From contig PLDA01000004.1 in assembly GCA_003134965.1 (NCBI GenBank), forward strand, positions 124,001 through 188,000: 64,000 nt of DNA, written 5' to 3'. Below, in pieces: positions 17,781 to 26,810 of this stretch. The translations under genes were made by a program, and so were the position numbers. Each line of letters begins with the position of its first letter. Position 1 is the stretch's first letter. Under the pieces are notes generated by a model. That model ran no database searches. It was not told where the DNA came from and saw nothing but the letters and a program-made list of their open reading frames with translations. This stretch comes from Vulcanimicrobium winogradskyi (lineage in GTDB: Bacteria > Vulcanimicrobiota > Vulcanimicrobiia > Vulcanimicrobiales > Vulcanimicrobiaceae).

Positions 17781-19262
17781 ATGCACACGATCTACATCGG
17801 CGTCGGTTCGAACCTGGGCGATCGTCAGAGCACGATCTTGGCCGCACTCCAGCGGCTGCGCGCCGCGGTGCGAGTCGAGGCCGTATCGTCGTTCTACGAG
17901 ACGCCGCCGGCGAACGGCGTCGCCGGGCCCGCTTTTTTGAACCTCGCGGCCAAAGTCACCACCGAGCTGGAGCCGGTCGCGTTCGAGCGCTTCGTCCGCG
18001 GGATCGAGACGGCGATCGGCCGCCAGACGCGCACGCCGCTCGACGCGCGGCCGATCGATGTCGACGTCCTGTTGATCGACGCGCTGGTCGCCGATTTCGG
18101 CCGCTTCGAAGTGCCGCATCCGTACCTCGCGGCGCGCGCCTTCAACCTGATCCCGCTGGCCGAGATCGCGCCGGACCTCGTCGAACCGCGCAGCGGGAAG
18201 ACGATCGCTGAGTTGGCGGCCGCCGTGCCGCACGAGGGCATCGCGCGCAAAGCGCGCGCGATGCACTTCGCGGCGAACCGGCAGGAGGAGGAGCCCGACG
18301 TGCGGCTCTCGCTCAACCGCGTCGGCGTCTCGTCGGTCAAGCACCAGATCAGGCTCAACGTCGGCGGTGAGGAGCGGCTCTTCCAGGGCGACTTCACGAT
18401 GGTCGCCGACCTCGCGCCCGACAAGGCCGGCGTCCACATGTCGCGGTTCTCCGAGCTGCTCGAGGCGGCGACGCTCGACGTGCTCGCTCGGAAAGACAAG
18501 CCGTCGCGCGTCGAAGAGCTCACCGAGCAGATCGCACGCGAGATCGTCGGATCGCAGGGCGCGCTGCGCGCCGACGTCCGGCTGCGCGCGGAGTTCGGCC
18601 TCGAGCGCTGGACGCCGGTCAGCGGGAAGCGCACCGAGGAGACCTACACGCTGATCGGGATCGCACACGCCGACGCACACGGTGCGCGGCGCATCGTCGG
18701 CGTCGAAGCGCAAGGGATGACCGCCTGCCCGTGCGCGCAGCTGATGGTGCGCGAGCACTCGATCCGCGAGCTGCAAGAAGCGGGTTTCAGCGAGGCCGAC
18801 GCGATCCGGGCGGTCGACGCGCTGCCGGTGGCGACGCACAACCAGCGCGGCCGGGGCGGTGTCTACATCGGCGCGGAAGCGCCGCACACGGACGAGATCC
18901 GCGCGGAGGACTTGGTCGAGATCGTCGAGTCGTCGATGTCGAGCGAGACGTATGACCTGCTCAAGCGCCCCGACGAGTTCTTCATCGTCAACAAGGCGCA
19001 CCACAACCCGAAGTTCGTCGAGGACGTCGTACGCGGGATCCTCGTCCGCGCGCTCGACGTCTACGCCGACTTCCCGGATACCACGTACATCGGCGCGACG
19101 CAACTCAACTACGAGTCGATCCACAAGCACGACGCGTTCGCCGAAGCCTTCGGCCTGTTCGGCGAGTTCCGCCGCGAGCTGCGCGAGGGCGTCCACGTCG
19201 ACGTGAAGACCGATCTCGCGAGCTGGCTCGGTACGCGCCCGTCCCCGGCGGTAGCGCTCTAG
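17781..19262 (+). CDS. folK-folE2: Fused FolK (HPPK) - FolE2 (GTP cyclohydrolase IB) protein
   Basis: A single 493-residue ORF covering two folate-pathway enzymes. Residues 1 to about 155 are 6-hydroxymethyl-7,8-dihydropterin pyrophosphokinase, with GVGSNLGDR, FYETPP, RPIDVDVLLID and PHPYLAARAF. From about residue 161 the protein is a type IB GTP cyclohydrolase, with GVHMSRF, the metal/catalytic cysteine region GMTACPCAQ, THNQRGRG and KRPDEFFIVNKAHHNPKFVED. GTP cyclohydrolase opens the pathway and HPPK acts two enzymes later, with FolB between. A Met at codon 161 could in principle start FolE2 alone, but no ribosome site is seen there. Confidence 0.9.
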   Translation: MHTIYIGVGSNLGDRQSTILAALQRLRAAVRVEAVSSFYETPPANGVAGPAFLNLAAKVTTELEPVAFERFVRGIETAIGRQTRTPLDARPIDVDVLLIDALVADFGRFEVPHPYLAARAFNLIPLAEIAPDLVEPRSGKTIAELAAAVPHEGIARKARAMHFAANRQEEEPDVRLSLNRVGVSSVKHQIRLNVGGEERLFQGDFTMVADLAPDKAGVHMSRFSELLEAATLDVLARKDKPSRVEELTEQIAREIVGSQGALRADVRLRAEFGLERWTPVSGKRTEETYTLIGIAHADAHGARRIVGVEAQGMTACPCAQLMVREHSIRELQEAGFSEADAIRAVDALPVATHNQRGRGGVYIGAEAPHTDEIRAEDLVEIVESSMSSETYDLLKRPDEFFIVNKAHHNPKFVEDVVRGILVRALDVYADFPDTTYIGATQLNYESIHKHDAFAEAFGLFGEFRRELREGVHVDVKTDLASWLGTRPSPAVAL

Positions 19263-19325
19263 GAGGGTTGCGCCCCTCGCGCAGCTCGAAGGCACCGTGG
19301 AGATCATCCCGGCGGAAGGGTTGTC

Positions 19326-20447
19326 GTGGCTGACGCCGCGTACAGCACGGATATGTCGATCCGCAGTATCTTGGCGACCGCGCTGGCGCTGATCGCCGTT
19401 TCCGTGACGAGCGCGCGCGTTTCCGCCGCGGGGTGGCCCGCGCCGGCGGACGGTACGTACGTCGTACCGGAGTTCCGGTTCGCGGACGGCGAGACGATGC
19501 GCGATCTGCGGCTGCACTACGTCACGCTCGGCACGCTGCACCGGAACGCTGCCGACCACGTCGACAACGCGGTCCTGGTCCTGCACGGGACGGGCGGCGA
19601 CACGAACCAGTTCCTGAGCGATCGTTTCGCCGGCGTGTTGTTCGTCCCGGGCGGGCTGCTCGACGCGTCCAAGTACTTCATCGTGATCACCGACGGCATC
19701 GGGCACGGGAAATCGTCGAAGCCGAGCGACGGTCTGCACGCGAAGTTCCCGCACTACGGCTATCGCGACATGGTTCGTGCGCAGCACGACGTGCTCGTCG
19801 ACGCGCTCCACGTCGACCACCTGCGGCTCGTCATGGGCACCTCGATGGGCGGGATGCAAACGTGGCTCTGGGGTGAGACGTATCCGACGATGATGGACGC
19901 ACTGATGCCGCTGGCGAGCTTGCCGGTGCAGATCGCCGGCCGCAACCGGGTCTGGCGCGATATGATCGTCGACGACCTGCGCAACGATCCGGGCTACAAC
20001 GGGGGCGAGTACAAGACCGAGCCGGTGCTGGGGATGAAAGCGGCCGTCGACGTCCTGTGGTTCCTGGGCTCCGCGCCGCTCTACAACCAGTCGCAGCTCC
20101 CAACGCGCGATCAGGCCGACGCGTATTACGAGAACACGATCAAGAAGCTCGCCTCGCGCTACGACGCCAACGACATGATCTACCAGTTCGAGTCCTCACG
20201 CGACTACGACCCGAACCCCGACCTCGGCAAGATCACCGCCCCGCTGCTCGCGGTCAACAGCGCCGACGATCAAATCAATCCGCCCGAGCTCGGAATCGTC
20301 GACCGCGAGATCGCGAAAGTCCCGCACGGGCGCTTCGTGATGTTACCGATTTCGGCGGCCACGCGTGGTCACGGCACGCACACGCTGCCCGCGATCTGGG
20401 GCTCGTACCTCGCTGGGCTCCTGTCGGACTCCTCGCGCGCGCCCTGA
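19326..20447 (+). CDS. Secreted alpha/beta-hydrolase, homoserine acetyltransferase (MetX)-like
   Basis: A 373-residue alpha/beta-hydrolase. It resembles the MetX family: LHYVTLGTLH near the start, VLVLHGTGGD for the oxyanion region, nucleophile in MGTSMGGMQTW, the acid in NSADDQINP and a late His in ATRGHGTHT. A signal peptide (about residues 12-36) shows export, which does not fit cytoplasmic methionine synthesis, so it is more likely a periplasmic esterase or hydrolase. The GTG at 19326 is supported by GGAAGGG ending at 19320; the ATG at 19353 gives a shorter, also plausible, signal peptide. Confidence 0.82.
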   Translation: MADAAYSTDMSIRSILATALALIAVSVTSARVSAAGWPAPADGTYVVPEFRFADGETMRDLRLHYVTLGTLHRNAADHVDNAVLVLHGTGGDTNQFLSDRFAGVLFVPGGLLDASKYFIVITDGIGHGKSSKPSDGLHAKFPHYGYRDMVRAQHDVLVDALHVDHLRLVMGTSMGGMQTWLWGETYPTMMDALMPLASLPVQIAGRNRVWRDMIVDDLRNDPGYNGGEYKTEPVLGMKAAVDVLWFLGSAPLYNQSQLPTRDQADAYYENTIKKLASRYDANDMIYQFESSRDYDPNPDLGKITAPLLAVNSADDQINPPELGIVDREIAKVPHGRFVMLPISAATRGHGTHTLPAIWGSYLAGLLSDSSRAP

Positions 20448-20480
20448 CGCATGGCGCTCGGAAGGGCCCGGCGCTGGGTC

Positions 20481-21062
20481 TTACCCGTCGAAGAGCACGT
20501 CGTAGCGAAGTGTGCCCGTCTCGGTAACACGGACACCGACGGTCGGAAGGTGCGGGCGCAGTTTGCCGTCGTGCATGAGGTGCCGGACCCGGACGCCGTG
20601 CAGGAGCAGCGCGGCGTCAGATATCAGACGGCGATGACAGCGCCACCACACTGTCTCCGAGCATAGGATTGCCACGCGCGCCATTGCCGCTCGCGCAAGC
20701 AACGCAGCGAGAGCGCGTGTGAAGGCGTCCGTCTCCATGTAGTCCGCGTACGCGCGGAATGAGGGGTGGCGCAGCGCGACGTTGTTGCTGTTGCGTTCGA
20801 CCTTGCGAAACCCTCCGAGGGCCGGCTCCCAGAGATAGGCGCTTCCGGTGCTTTCGGGTACCCATAGCTCCATCTCTTCGCGCCGGAATTGCGGATGGCG
20901 GCGACTCTTGGGGACCGTGCGAACGTCGACAATCGACTCGATCGCGGCTTCGCGGATGAGCCGGGCGAGTTCGTCCGCGCTGGCAGTGCCGTGTCCGAGC
21001 GTGAGCAACTCCCGCTGGGTCCCTCGTTCCGTCCCGATGATATCGGTTCTCGATTCTAGCAT
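20481..21062 (-). CDS. DUF488 family protein
   Basis: A 193-residue protein with the DUF488 pattern: LLTLGHGTAS at the N-terminus, IVDVRTVPKSRRHPQF, and the C-terminal Cys/Glu/Cys-His cluster ILCSETVWWRCHRRLI. The family is widespread and its biochemical role is not established; the conserved Cys and His residues suggest a catalytic or metal site. It stands alone, with 110 nt of no clear content between it and the next minus-strand gene end, and ends tail-to-tail with the upstream hydrolase gene. Confidence 0.88.
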   Translation of the reverse strand: MLESRTDIIGTERGTQRELLTLGHGTASADELARLIREAAIESIVDVRTVPKSRRHPQFRREEMELWVPESTGSAYLWEPALGGFRKVERNSNNVALRHPSFRAYADYMETDAFTRALAALLARAAMARVAILCSETVWWRCHRRLISDAALLLHGVRVRHLMHDGKLRPHLPTVGVRVTETGTLRYDVLFDG

Positions 21063-21172
21063 CTCGGCTCTTCGCGAGCGAAGCCGTTCGAACGGGTTCC
21101 AGCGTAAGACGCAGTCATGTCAGTGTGCGGCGCATGAAGATGATCGCGGAACGGCGTGCGTCATCGCGGGTT

Positions 21173-21907
21173 CTAGAGCCGCACTCCGATGCCGGCGTAC
21201 GGGTCGGAGCGGATGAAGCGGTTGTCGTTCGAGAGCCCTTTGCCGGTGCGAACTTCCTGGCCGTCGCCGATCACCGCGAAGAAGCGTGACCGCGAACTCC
21301 GGATCACGACACCGAAGTCGACCTTGAGGATCCCGAAGGTCGGCGTCAGCGTTCGCGTGGGCGCCGTCTCGGTGACGTACGAGCCGGAGGCCGCGGGATA
21401 GTAGAACGCCGAGATGAACGGCCGCATCCCGGCGGTGCTCGCGGCGTGCAGGTCGAGCCCGGCGCCGGCCCCGGTGAGGACGGGGTAGTGATAGTTCGTC
21501 CAGGTGCGCACCGCTCCGATCCCGGCATAGAGCGGCGCGTTTCGCAGGATGCGGTATTCGGCGTGCGCTTCGAAGGAGGAGTCGCGCGCGATGAACGGTG
21601 CGACCGTGCCGAACCCGCCCTCGAGGCGCGCGTAGCGCGTCAGCGCGCCGGGACCGCCGCTCTCCGTCAGGTAGACGTTGCGCCAGTACTGCAGCGTCAG
21701 CGCATACGGCCCGCGCGCGAGGAGCAGGCGCACGCCGAGCGACTGCGGATAGCTGTCGCCGTCGCTCGACCGCTCGTTGTAGGCGTCGCCGAGCGGGCGG
21801 ATGATTTCGAGCGACGGTGCGGGCGGCGGATCGGCGCGGCACGGCGTGCCGCAGCAGACGGCAGCCGCTAGCGCAGCGGCCGCTGCGACGTTTCTCGATG
21901 AGGGCAT
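21173..21907 (-). CDS. Exported protein of unknown function, probable beta-barrel
   Basis: A 244-residue protein with a signal peptide (cleavage near residue 26, PCRADPP). The rest alternates polar and aromatic residues in short beta-strand-like segments (YALTLQYWRNVYL, HAEYRILRNAPLYAGIG) and ends in GIGVRL. This looks like a small outer-membrane or acyloxyacyl-hydrolase-like barrel, but no family is recognised. Its ATG follows the upstream stop codon with no gap, so it is the last gene of a three-gene operon with two propeller proteins. Confidence 0.65.
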   Translation of the reverse strand: MPSSRNVAAAAALAAAVCCGTPCRADPPPAPSLEIIRPLGDAYNERSSDGDSYPQSLGVRLLLARGPYALTLQYWRNVYLTESGGPGALTRYARLEGGFGTVAPFIARDSSFEAHAEYRILRNAPLYAGIGAVRTWTNYHYPVLTGAGAGLDLHAASTAGMRPFISAFYYPAASGSYVTETAPTRTLTPTFGILKVDFGVVIRSSRSRFFAVIGDGQEVRTGKGLSNDNRFIRSDPYAGIGVRL

Positions 21908-23761
21908 TCAGTCGCCGAAGGTGATGAACGTCGGACCGCTGAGCTGCGTGTCCGGGCCTTGGTAGATGAACGCCGGGGTCGAGCCGGCGACCGTCGGGTC
22001 GAAGATTGAGATGCTGTCGTTTCCGAAGTTGGTAACGTAGACGTCGGTCGTCGGCGGCACTTGCAGAGCCGCGGCGGCCGGCTTGCGGATCGCGATGCCG
22101 TAGGGCTGATTCAGCCCCGTGTACGTGCGCGTCGGGACCGCCGCGCCGTTCGCGGCGGGGGCATAGACGAGCACGGTGTTGCTGCCGAAACTCGCGACGT
22201 AGAGGTTGTCGCTCCGGTCGAGCGCCAGACCCTTCGGCTGGTTGAGCCCGCTCGCGCCTGCCGTGATGGTGCGGATTGGAGCGACGTTGCCGTTGGCGCT
22301 GGTGGCGTACACGGTGATCGTGCTGTTGCCCGAGTTCGCGACGTACAGGTTCCCCGTGCTGTCGTAGGCGACTCCGACGGGTTGCGCGAGGAGCGTGAGC
22401 GCACCGGTGATCTGCCGCAGCATCGCGCCGCCCGCGCCGGGCGCGAAGGTGTCTACCGCGGCAAAGGCATTCCCGGCGCCGGCGCACGTCTGGCAGGCAA
22501 CCGTGATGTTTCCGGCCGGATCGGGAGCGTTGCCGAAGCCTTGCACGAGGCCGCCGTCCGCGAAGTCCGGTGCCTCGTTGGGATTCACGAGACCCGGGCA
22601 CACGACGTGAAGCCCACCGCTGGCTGCATCGTAGCCTTCCATCGACGCCATCGCCGAGCCGGCGACGTAGAGGATCCCGGCGTTGTCGAACGTCACGCCC
22701 TGCGGCACGTTCAGGCCCGTGCTCGCCCCGGCAAGCACGTGCAACGGCACCTCGTCCATCCCGTTCGCCACGGTCGGAAAGATCGTGCTGCCGAAATACG
22801 GGAAGTACGCCGTCACCGTGTTGCTCTTCGCGTTCGCCACGCTGATGTTGCGGGTGTTGAAGACGCCCGAGATGTTGGCGATTTGCAGCGGGTTCGTTCC
22901 GGTCGCGACGTTCGGAATGGTCGCGTTGATGCCGCGCGCGGTCCCGGGGACGACGATGATGCCCTGGTTAGCAGGGAGGGGATCGTTCACCGAGCCGCGC
23001 CGGCAGGCGATCCCGGTCGACGGGCTGTGGCCGTTGTAGCGGACCGTGACCGGCGTGCCGGGCGCCGTGATCGTCGAGGTCGAGAACGCGTCGAGGTCAA
23101 CCTCCCCGAATGTCGTGTCTTGGCTCAGCGTGATCGTCACCGGGTTTCCCTGCCCGTCGGCGTAGCCGCCCGGTCCGATGATCGTGTTCCCGCCGGCGTC
23201 CTGGGCGTTGACGAGCACGTTGATGAGCTGCGGGATCGCCTGGACCGCCGTGCCTTGCACGTTGTTGTAGTTGAAGTCGACGCTAAGGTGCGTCACGACC
23301 CCGTTCATCGTCACCGCGAGCGGGTTCACCGCACCCGGCGTGATGGTCGCGTTCATCGACGCGGTCGAGAGCTTGTTCCCCAGGCCGCCGGGCTGGTCGA
23401 AGGCCGAGAAGCCGACTGTGACGGTTCCCCCGGTCAGGTCGGCGTTGACGACACAGGTCAGCGGCGTGTTCCCGCTCGCCGGCACGCAGCCGGGCGAGCT
23501 GGGGGTGATGTTCGCGACCGTCACCACCGAGCCGCCGGCCGAGATGACGAGGGATTTCGTCGATGCGCTCACGTAGCGGGGCCGCCGCGCGCTGCTCGAG
23601 GTTTGCGCGGCGGACGGGACGCGGATCGTGATCTGCGCGGTCCCTTTCGCGCCGTTCGGTGGCGGCGCCGATGGTTGCGTGGGGACGGAAGAAGCACCAC
23701 CACCGCCGCCGCAAGCGGCGAGCGCGACGATCGCAGTGAAGGCTAGCAGCCGGCGCATCAT
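21908..23761 (-). CDS. Lipoprotein with Ig-like N-terminal region and NHL-type propeller
   Basis: A 617-residue protein. The signal peptide ends in a lipobox (ALAAC) followed by glycines. Residues 40-330 are beta-rich and similar to the N-terminal region of the gene just upstream (VPSGTS.. RRPAYVSAST versus VPSAAQ.. RRPRYVSAST), pointing to duplication. Beyond about residue 395 are NHL-like blades such as GVAYDSTGNLYVANSGNSTITVY. The start ATG at 23761 overlaps the previous stop codon (ATGA), indicating translational coupling. It is probably a surface ligand-binding protein; no catalytic site is seen. Confidence 0.8.
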   Translation of the reverse strand: MMRRLLAFTAIVALAACGGGGGASSVPTQPSAPPPNGAKGTAQITIRVPSAAQTSSSARRPRYVSASTKSLVISAGGSVVTVANITPSSPGCVPASGNTPLTCVVNADLTGGTVTVGFSAFDQPGGLGNKLSTASMNATITPGAVNPLAVTMNGVVTHLSVDFNYNNVQGTAVQAIPQLINVLVNAQDAGGNTIIGPGGYADGQGNPVTITLSQDTTFGEVDLDAFSTSTITAPGTPVTVRYNGHSPSTGIACRRGSVNDPLPANQGIIVVPGTARGINATIPNVATGTNPLQIANISGVFNTRNISVANAKSNTVTAYFPYFGSTIFPTVANGMDEVPLHVLAGASTGLNVPQGVTFDNAGILYVAGSAMASMEGYDAASGGLHVVCPGLVNPNEAPDFADGGLVQGFGNAPDPAGNITVACQTCAGAGNAFAAVDTFAPGAGGAMLRQITGALTLLAQPVGVAYDSTGNLYVANSGNSTITVYATSANGNVAPIRTITAGASGLNQPKGLALDRSDNLYVASFGSNTVLVYAPAANGAAVPTRTYTGLNQPYGIAIRKPAAAALQVPPTTDVYVTNFGNDSISIFDPTVAGSTPAFIYQGPDTQLSGPTFITFGD

Positions 23762-25458
23762 CGGATGTTCACCCGTCCGATCCCGGGAATCGACTGTTCG
23801 GCGAACCAGAGATTGCCGTCCGGACCGGCCGTAATCCCGACCGGAGACGAGAATGTCGTGATACCGAACGTGGTGTCGTAGTTGGTGATCGTTCCGGTCG
23901 GCGTGCTCTTTCCGACGTTGTCGGTGAAATCGCCGCTGAACCACAGATTGCCGTCGGGGCCGAGCGCGATGCAGCCGTTTCCATTGGCACCGCTGAAGCG
24001 CGTGATCGTGCCGGAGGGCGTGATCCGAGCGATGTTGTTGCTGGCCGTGAACCACACGTTGCCGTCAGGGCCCGCCGCGACGCCGACGGCTATCTCGTTG
24101 AGCTGCAGCGGATACTCCGTTACTACCCCCGCCGGCGTAATCTGCGCGATCCGCGGCGGTGTCGAGAACGAGAACGTTTCTTCGAGCCACCACACGTTGC
24201 CGTTCGGCCCGCGTGCCATCGAGCAGGGAGCGAAATTGGCGCTCGCGCCGGGCAGGGTAATCCCGGCGGTGAACATCGTCACCGCGCCCGCCGGCGTCAT
24301 GCGGCCGATGCGCGGAGCGGTGGAGTCGGAGAACCAAAGATTTCCGTCGGAGCCGGTGGCGATCGCGACGGGAGCCGCGCCGCTGGGGATCCCGGCGCTG
24401 AACTCGGTGATCACCCCGGCCGGCGTGATGCGGCCGATGCGCCCGGCATTCTCGGTGAACCACAGGTTCCCATCGGGACCCGCCGTGATGCTGGACGCCA
24501 ACGAGAACGGCGTGAGCCCGGCGGAGAACTCGGTCACGACGCCGCGCGGGGTGATGCGGCCGATGCGATCGCCGTTAAACTCGGTGAACCACAGGTTCCC
24601 GTCGGCTCCGAGGGCGATCCCCGCGGGCGAGCTGGCGGTCGCGATCCCGGTGCGGAACTCGGTGATGAAGGCGCTGTTCCCGCCGATCGTCAGCGTCGCG
24701 GTCTTCGACGTCACGCCCGGGGCCGAGGCGGTGATCGTCGCGCTCGGCAGGGCGGTACCGTTGTAGCTCAGGTCAGTTCCGCCGGGGGCGGTGAAGGTGC
24801 TCTTCGTGAGCGTCGTCTTCCCGCTCGCATCGGAATTCGCGAGCGTGACGGTCAGCGCGTTGCCGCTCGCATCGGCGAACGTCTCCGGGCCGACGATGAT
24901 GTTGCCGTCGGGATCGAGCGCGTTCAAGAGCACGGCCGACCTGGCCGCCGTTCCCGACGGAAGCGCCGCCGGATCGAGCACGAGCGACAGCGAGGCGACG
25001 ATCCCGCTCAGGGTGAGGTTGATCGTCGTCGGTCCGCTTGCGGCCGCCGTTACCTGCAACGCCGCGACGGCGAGTTTTTTCCCGGTCGCCCCGGGCGCAT
25101 CGTACGACGCGATCGTCAGCGTGTTCGTCCCCGACGGAACGGTGGCGCTGACGGTGCAGGTCAGCGGCGTCGCGGCGGTCGGCGCGGTGCAGCCCGCCGA
25201 CTGGGGCGTGAGGTTCGCGGTGACGAGCACCGTCCCGGAACTATTCGCGATCGTCAGCGACTGGGTCGACGCGCTCACGTACGCAGGACGCCGCAGCCGC
25301 GCCGCCGTGCTCGTACCCGAAGGGACGCGGATCACGAACGAGATCGTCGCGGGCGGCCGATCGCCAGCGCCAGGCGTCGCCGGCGCAACGGACGCGCCTC
25401 CGCCGCCGCAGCCTGAGAGCAGGGCGGCGAGCGCGACGGTGACGACACGACGAACCAT
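23758..25458 (-). CDS. Lipoprotein with virginiamycin B lyase-like propeller
   Basis: A 566-residue protein. The signal peptide ends in LLSGC followed by glycines. Residues 30-280 are Ig-like/beta-rich; the C-terminal half has repeated blades of the form AGPDGNLWFTE..RIGRITP.G.VTEF, typical of the Vgb (streptogramin lyase) propeller family. Most such environmental proteins are not antibiotic lyases; the function is unassigned. A strong AGGGGGA site precedes the ATG at 25458. It heads a three-gene operon and is divergent from a small lipoprotein gene across a 161-bp spacer in which no confident promoter was identified. Confidence 0.83.
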   Translation of the reverse strand: MVRRVVTVALAALLSGCGGGGASVAPATPGAGDRPPATISFVIRVPSGTSTAARLRRPAYVSASTQSLTIANSSGTVLVTANLTPQSAGCTAPTAATPLTCTVSATVPSGTNTLTIASYDAPGATGKKLAVAALQVTAAASGPTTINLTLSGIVASLSLVLDPAALPSGTAARSAVLLNALDPDGNIIVGPETFADASGNALTVTLANSDASGKTTLTKSTFTAPGGTDLSYNGTALPSATITASAPGVTSKTATLTIGGNSAFITEFRTGIATASSPAGIALGADGNLWFTEFNGDRIGRITPRGVVTEFSAGLTPFSLASSITAGPDGNLWFTENAGRIGRITPAGVITEFSAGIPSGAAPVAIATGSDGNLWFSDSTAPRIGRMTPAGAVTMFTAGITLPGASANFAPCSMARGPNGNVWWLEETFSFSTPPRIAQITPAGVVTEYPLQLNEIAVGVAAGPDGNVWFTASNNIARITPSGTITRFSGANGNGCIALGPDGNLWFSGDFTDNVGKSTPTGTITNYDTTFGITTFSSPVGITAGPDGNLWFAEQSIPGIGRVNIR

Positions 25459-25619
25459 ACGCGGTCCCCCTGGATGTGTTCCCGTCTCGCTGGAATACGG
25501 AGCCTTGCCCGCCGAATCCCTTGCACTTGCACCTTCAGGCAAAGGAATATCGTCCGGTCTTCCTCTACTTCTGGGCGAAGCGTACGCGACGGGACGGCGC
25601 GCGCCGAAAGGAGATCGCC

Positions 25620-26084
25620 ATGGCCTGGCGCCGCGATCCGGCGTACATCCTCCGGTGGTTCGTTCTCGCGGGCGCCGTCGTCGTCGGCGGCGGTTTACCT
25701 GCGTGCAGCGGCTCCGGCGGCACGGCCTCGGTCGTCAACCCGACTCCGACGCCCACGCCGACGCCCGTCCCGACGCCGTCCCCGACGCCGAGCCCGACGC
25801 CGGTGCCTTCGAACCCCGTCGCGTCACCGAACCCGCTGACGTTCACCAACGCGGGCGCCGCGTTCAACCAGACCTTCACCGTGACGGAGGCGAACTACGC
25901 CGGCACGTTCACGGCGGTCAGTCAAAACACCGGCGTGGTGACCGTCGCACCCGGGACGCAGCCGAACACGTTCACGGTGACCCCCGTCGCTGCCGGCCAG
26001 ACGACGATCCTGGTGCAGGACAGCGGCAACCGCAGTACCAGCGTGACCGTCACGGTGACGATCACCCCGGTTACGGTCACATAG
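25620..26084 (+). CDS. Small putative lipoprotein with Thr-Pro linker
   Basis: A 154-residue protein. The N-terminal hydrophobic segment ends in GLPAC, a plausible lipobox. A Thr/Pro linker (about residues 40-65) is followed by a single beta-sandwich-like domain rich in Thr and Val, ending in VTVTVTITP, like bacterial Ig-like (BID-type) modules. AAAGGAG lies just before the ATG. It may be an adhesive or structural surface module. The downstream DUF2461 gene begins at its stop codon. Confidence 0.7.
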   Translation: MAWRRDPAYILRWFVLAGAVVVGGGLPACSGSGGTASVVNPTPTPTPTPVPTPSPTPSPTPVPSNPVASPNPLTFTNAGAAFNQTFTVTEANYAGTFTAVSQNTGVVTVAPGTQPNTFTVTPVAAGQTTILVQDSGNRSTSVTVTVTITPVTVT

Positions 26085-26797
26085 CCAAAACCTCCGATCC
26101 CCTCGATCTCACGATTGCGTTCCGGTTCCTGCGCGGCCTGAAGCGGAACAACGACCGCACGTGGTTTCACGCCAACCGCACGGCATGGGACGAGCACGTT
26201 CGGCACGGCTTCGAAGATCTGGTCACGATGCTGCTGCTCGCCGGTGCGCGCGCCGACGCGCGCCTCGCGCACGTCGATCCGCGCGCGTGTTTGTTCCGCA
26301 TCGCGAACGACACCCGCTTCCACCAGCAGAAGGACCCGTACAAGACGTGGCTTTCGGCGTGGATGTCGCCGGGCGGGAAGAACGGCGCGTTTGCCGGCTA
26401 CTACGCGCGCCTGGCGCCGGGGAGTACTCGCTTCTCCGCCGGGGTCTGGGTACCGGAGAAACCCGCCCTGCACGCGCTGCGAACCGCATTCGCGGACGAC
26501 GGCGCCGATGCGCGGGCGTTCGACCGCATCCTGGCGAGCCGCGCAATCCAGCCGTACCTGCCGCTCGAGACGGACGAGATGCGCGTGACGCCGCGCGGGT
26601 TCCCCAAGGCGCACCCGCGACTGGGGCTGATCCGCGCGCGCAACTTCATCCTTGGACGCTCGTTCACCGATCGCGAACTGCGCGAACGCGGCCCGTTCGC
26701 CGTCTTTCGCGACGCGATCCGCGATACGGCACCGTTCGTGCGCTGGCTCGACGCCCACGCTGGTGCGGCAGAAGAACCGTTCGGTTTCGAGGACTAA
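26081..26797 (+). CDS. DUF2461 family protein (start codon unclear)
   Basis: A protein of about 230 residues with the DUF2461/TIGR02453 pattern FRFLRGLKRNNDRTWF near the N-terminus, then DPRACLFRIANDTRF, the lysine-containing QQKDPYKTWLSAW, and GFPKAHPRLGLIR. The function of the family is unknown. No ATG, GTG or TTG exists in frame upstream within 300 nt, and the first in-frame ATG (26228) would delete the conserved NNDRTWF block. The start is therefore probably near-cognate: ATA at 26081, overlapping the upstream TAG, or ATT at 26114. I mark the earliest position. Confidence 0.72.
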   Translation: MAKTSDPLDLTIAFRFLRGLKRNNDRTWFHANRTAWDEHVRHGFEDLVTMLLLAGARADARLAHVDPRACLFRIANDTRFHQQKDPYKTWLSAWMSPGGKNGAFAGYYARLAPGSTRFSAGVWVPEKPALHALRTAFADDGADARAFDRILASRAIQPYLPLETDEMRVTPRGFPKAHPRLGLIRARNFILGRSFTDRELRERGPFAVFRDAIRDTAPFVRWLDAHAGAAEEPFGFED

Positions 26798-26810
26798 CCG
26801 CGCCCGTTCG

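Noticed and set aside
14967..19859. A 1630-codon open frame on the minus strand
   Set aside because: It is antisense to the alpha-2-macroglobulin and FolK-FolE2 genes, is Arg-rich with no recognisable family, and is the product of GC-rich third-codon bias. The plus-strand genes have clear motifs.
19326..20447. Methionine biosynthetic homoserine O-acetyltransferase (metX)
   Set aside because: The family match is good, but a clear signal peptide indicates export, which does not suit that pathway. Kept as a MetX-like hydrolase.
23758..25458. Virginiamycin B lyase (antibiotic resistance)
   Set aside because: The propeller is similar, but the protein is a large lipoprotein with an extra N-terminal region and the catalytic histidine context was not recognised.
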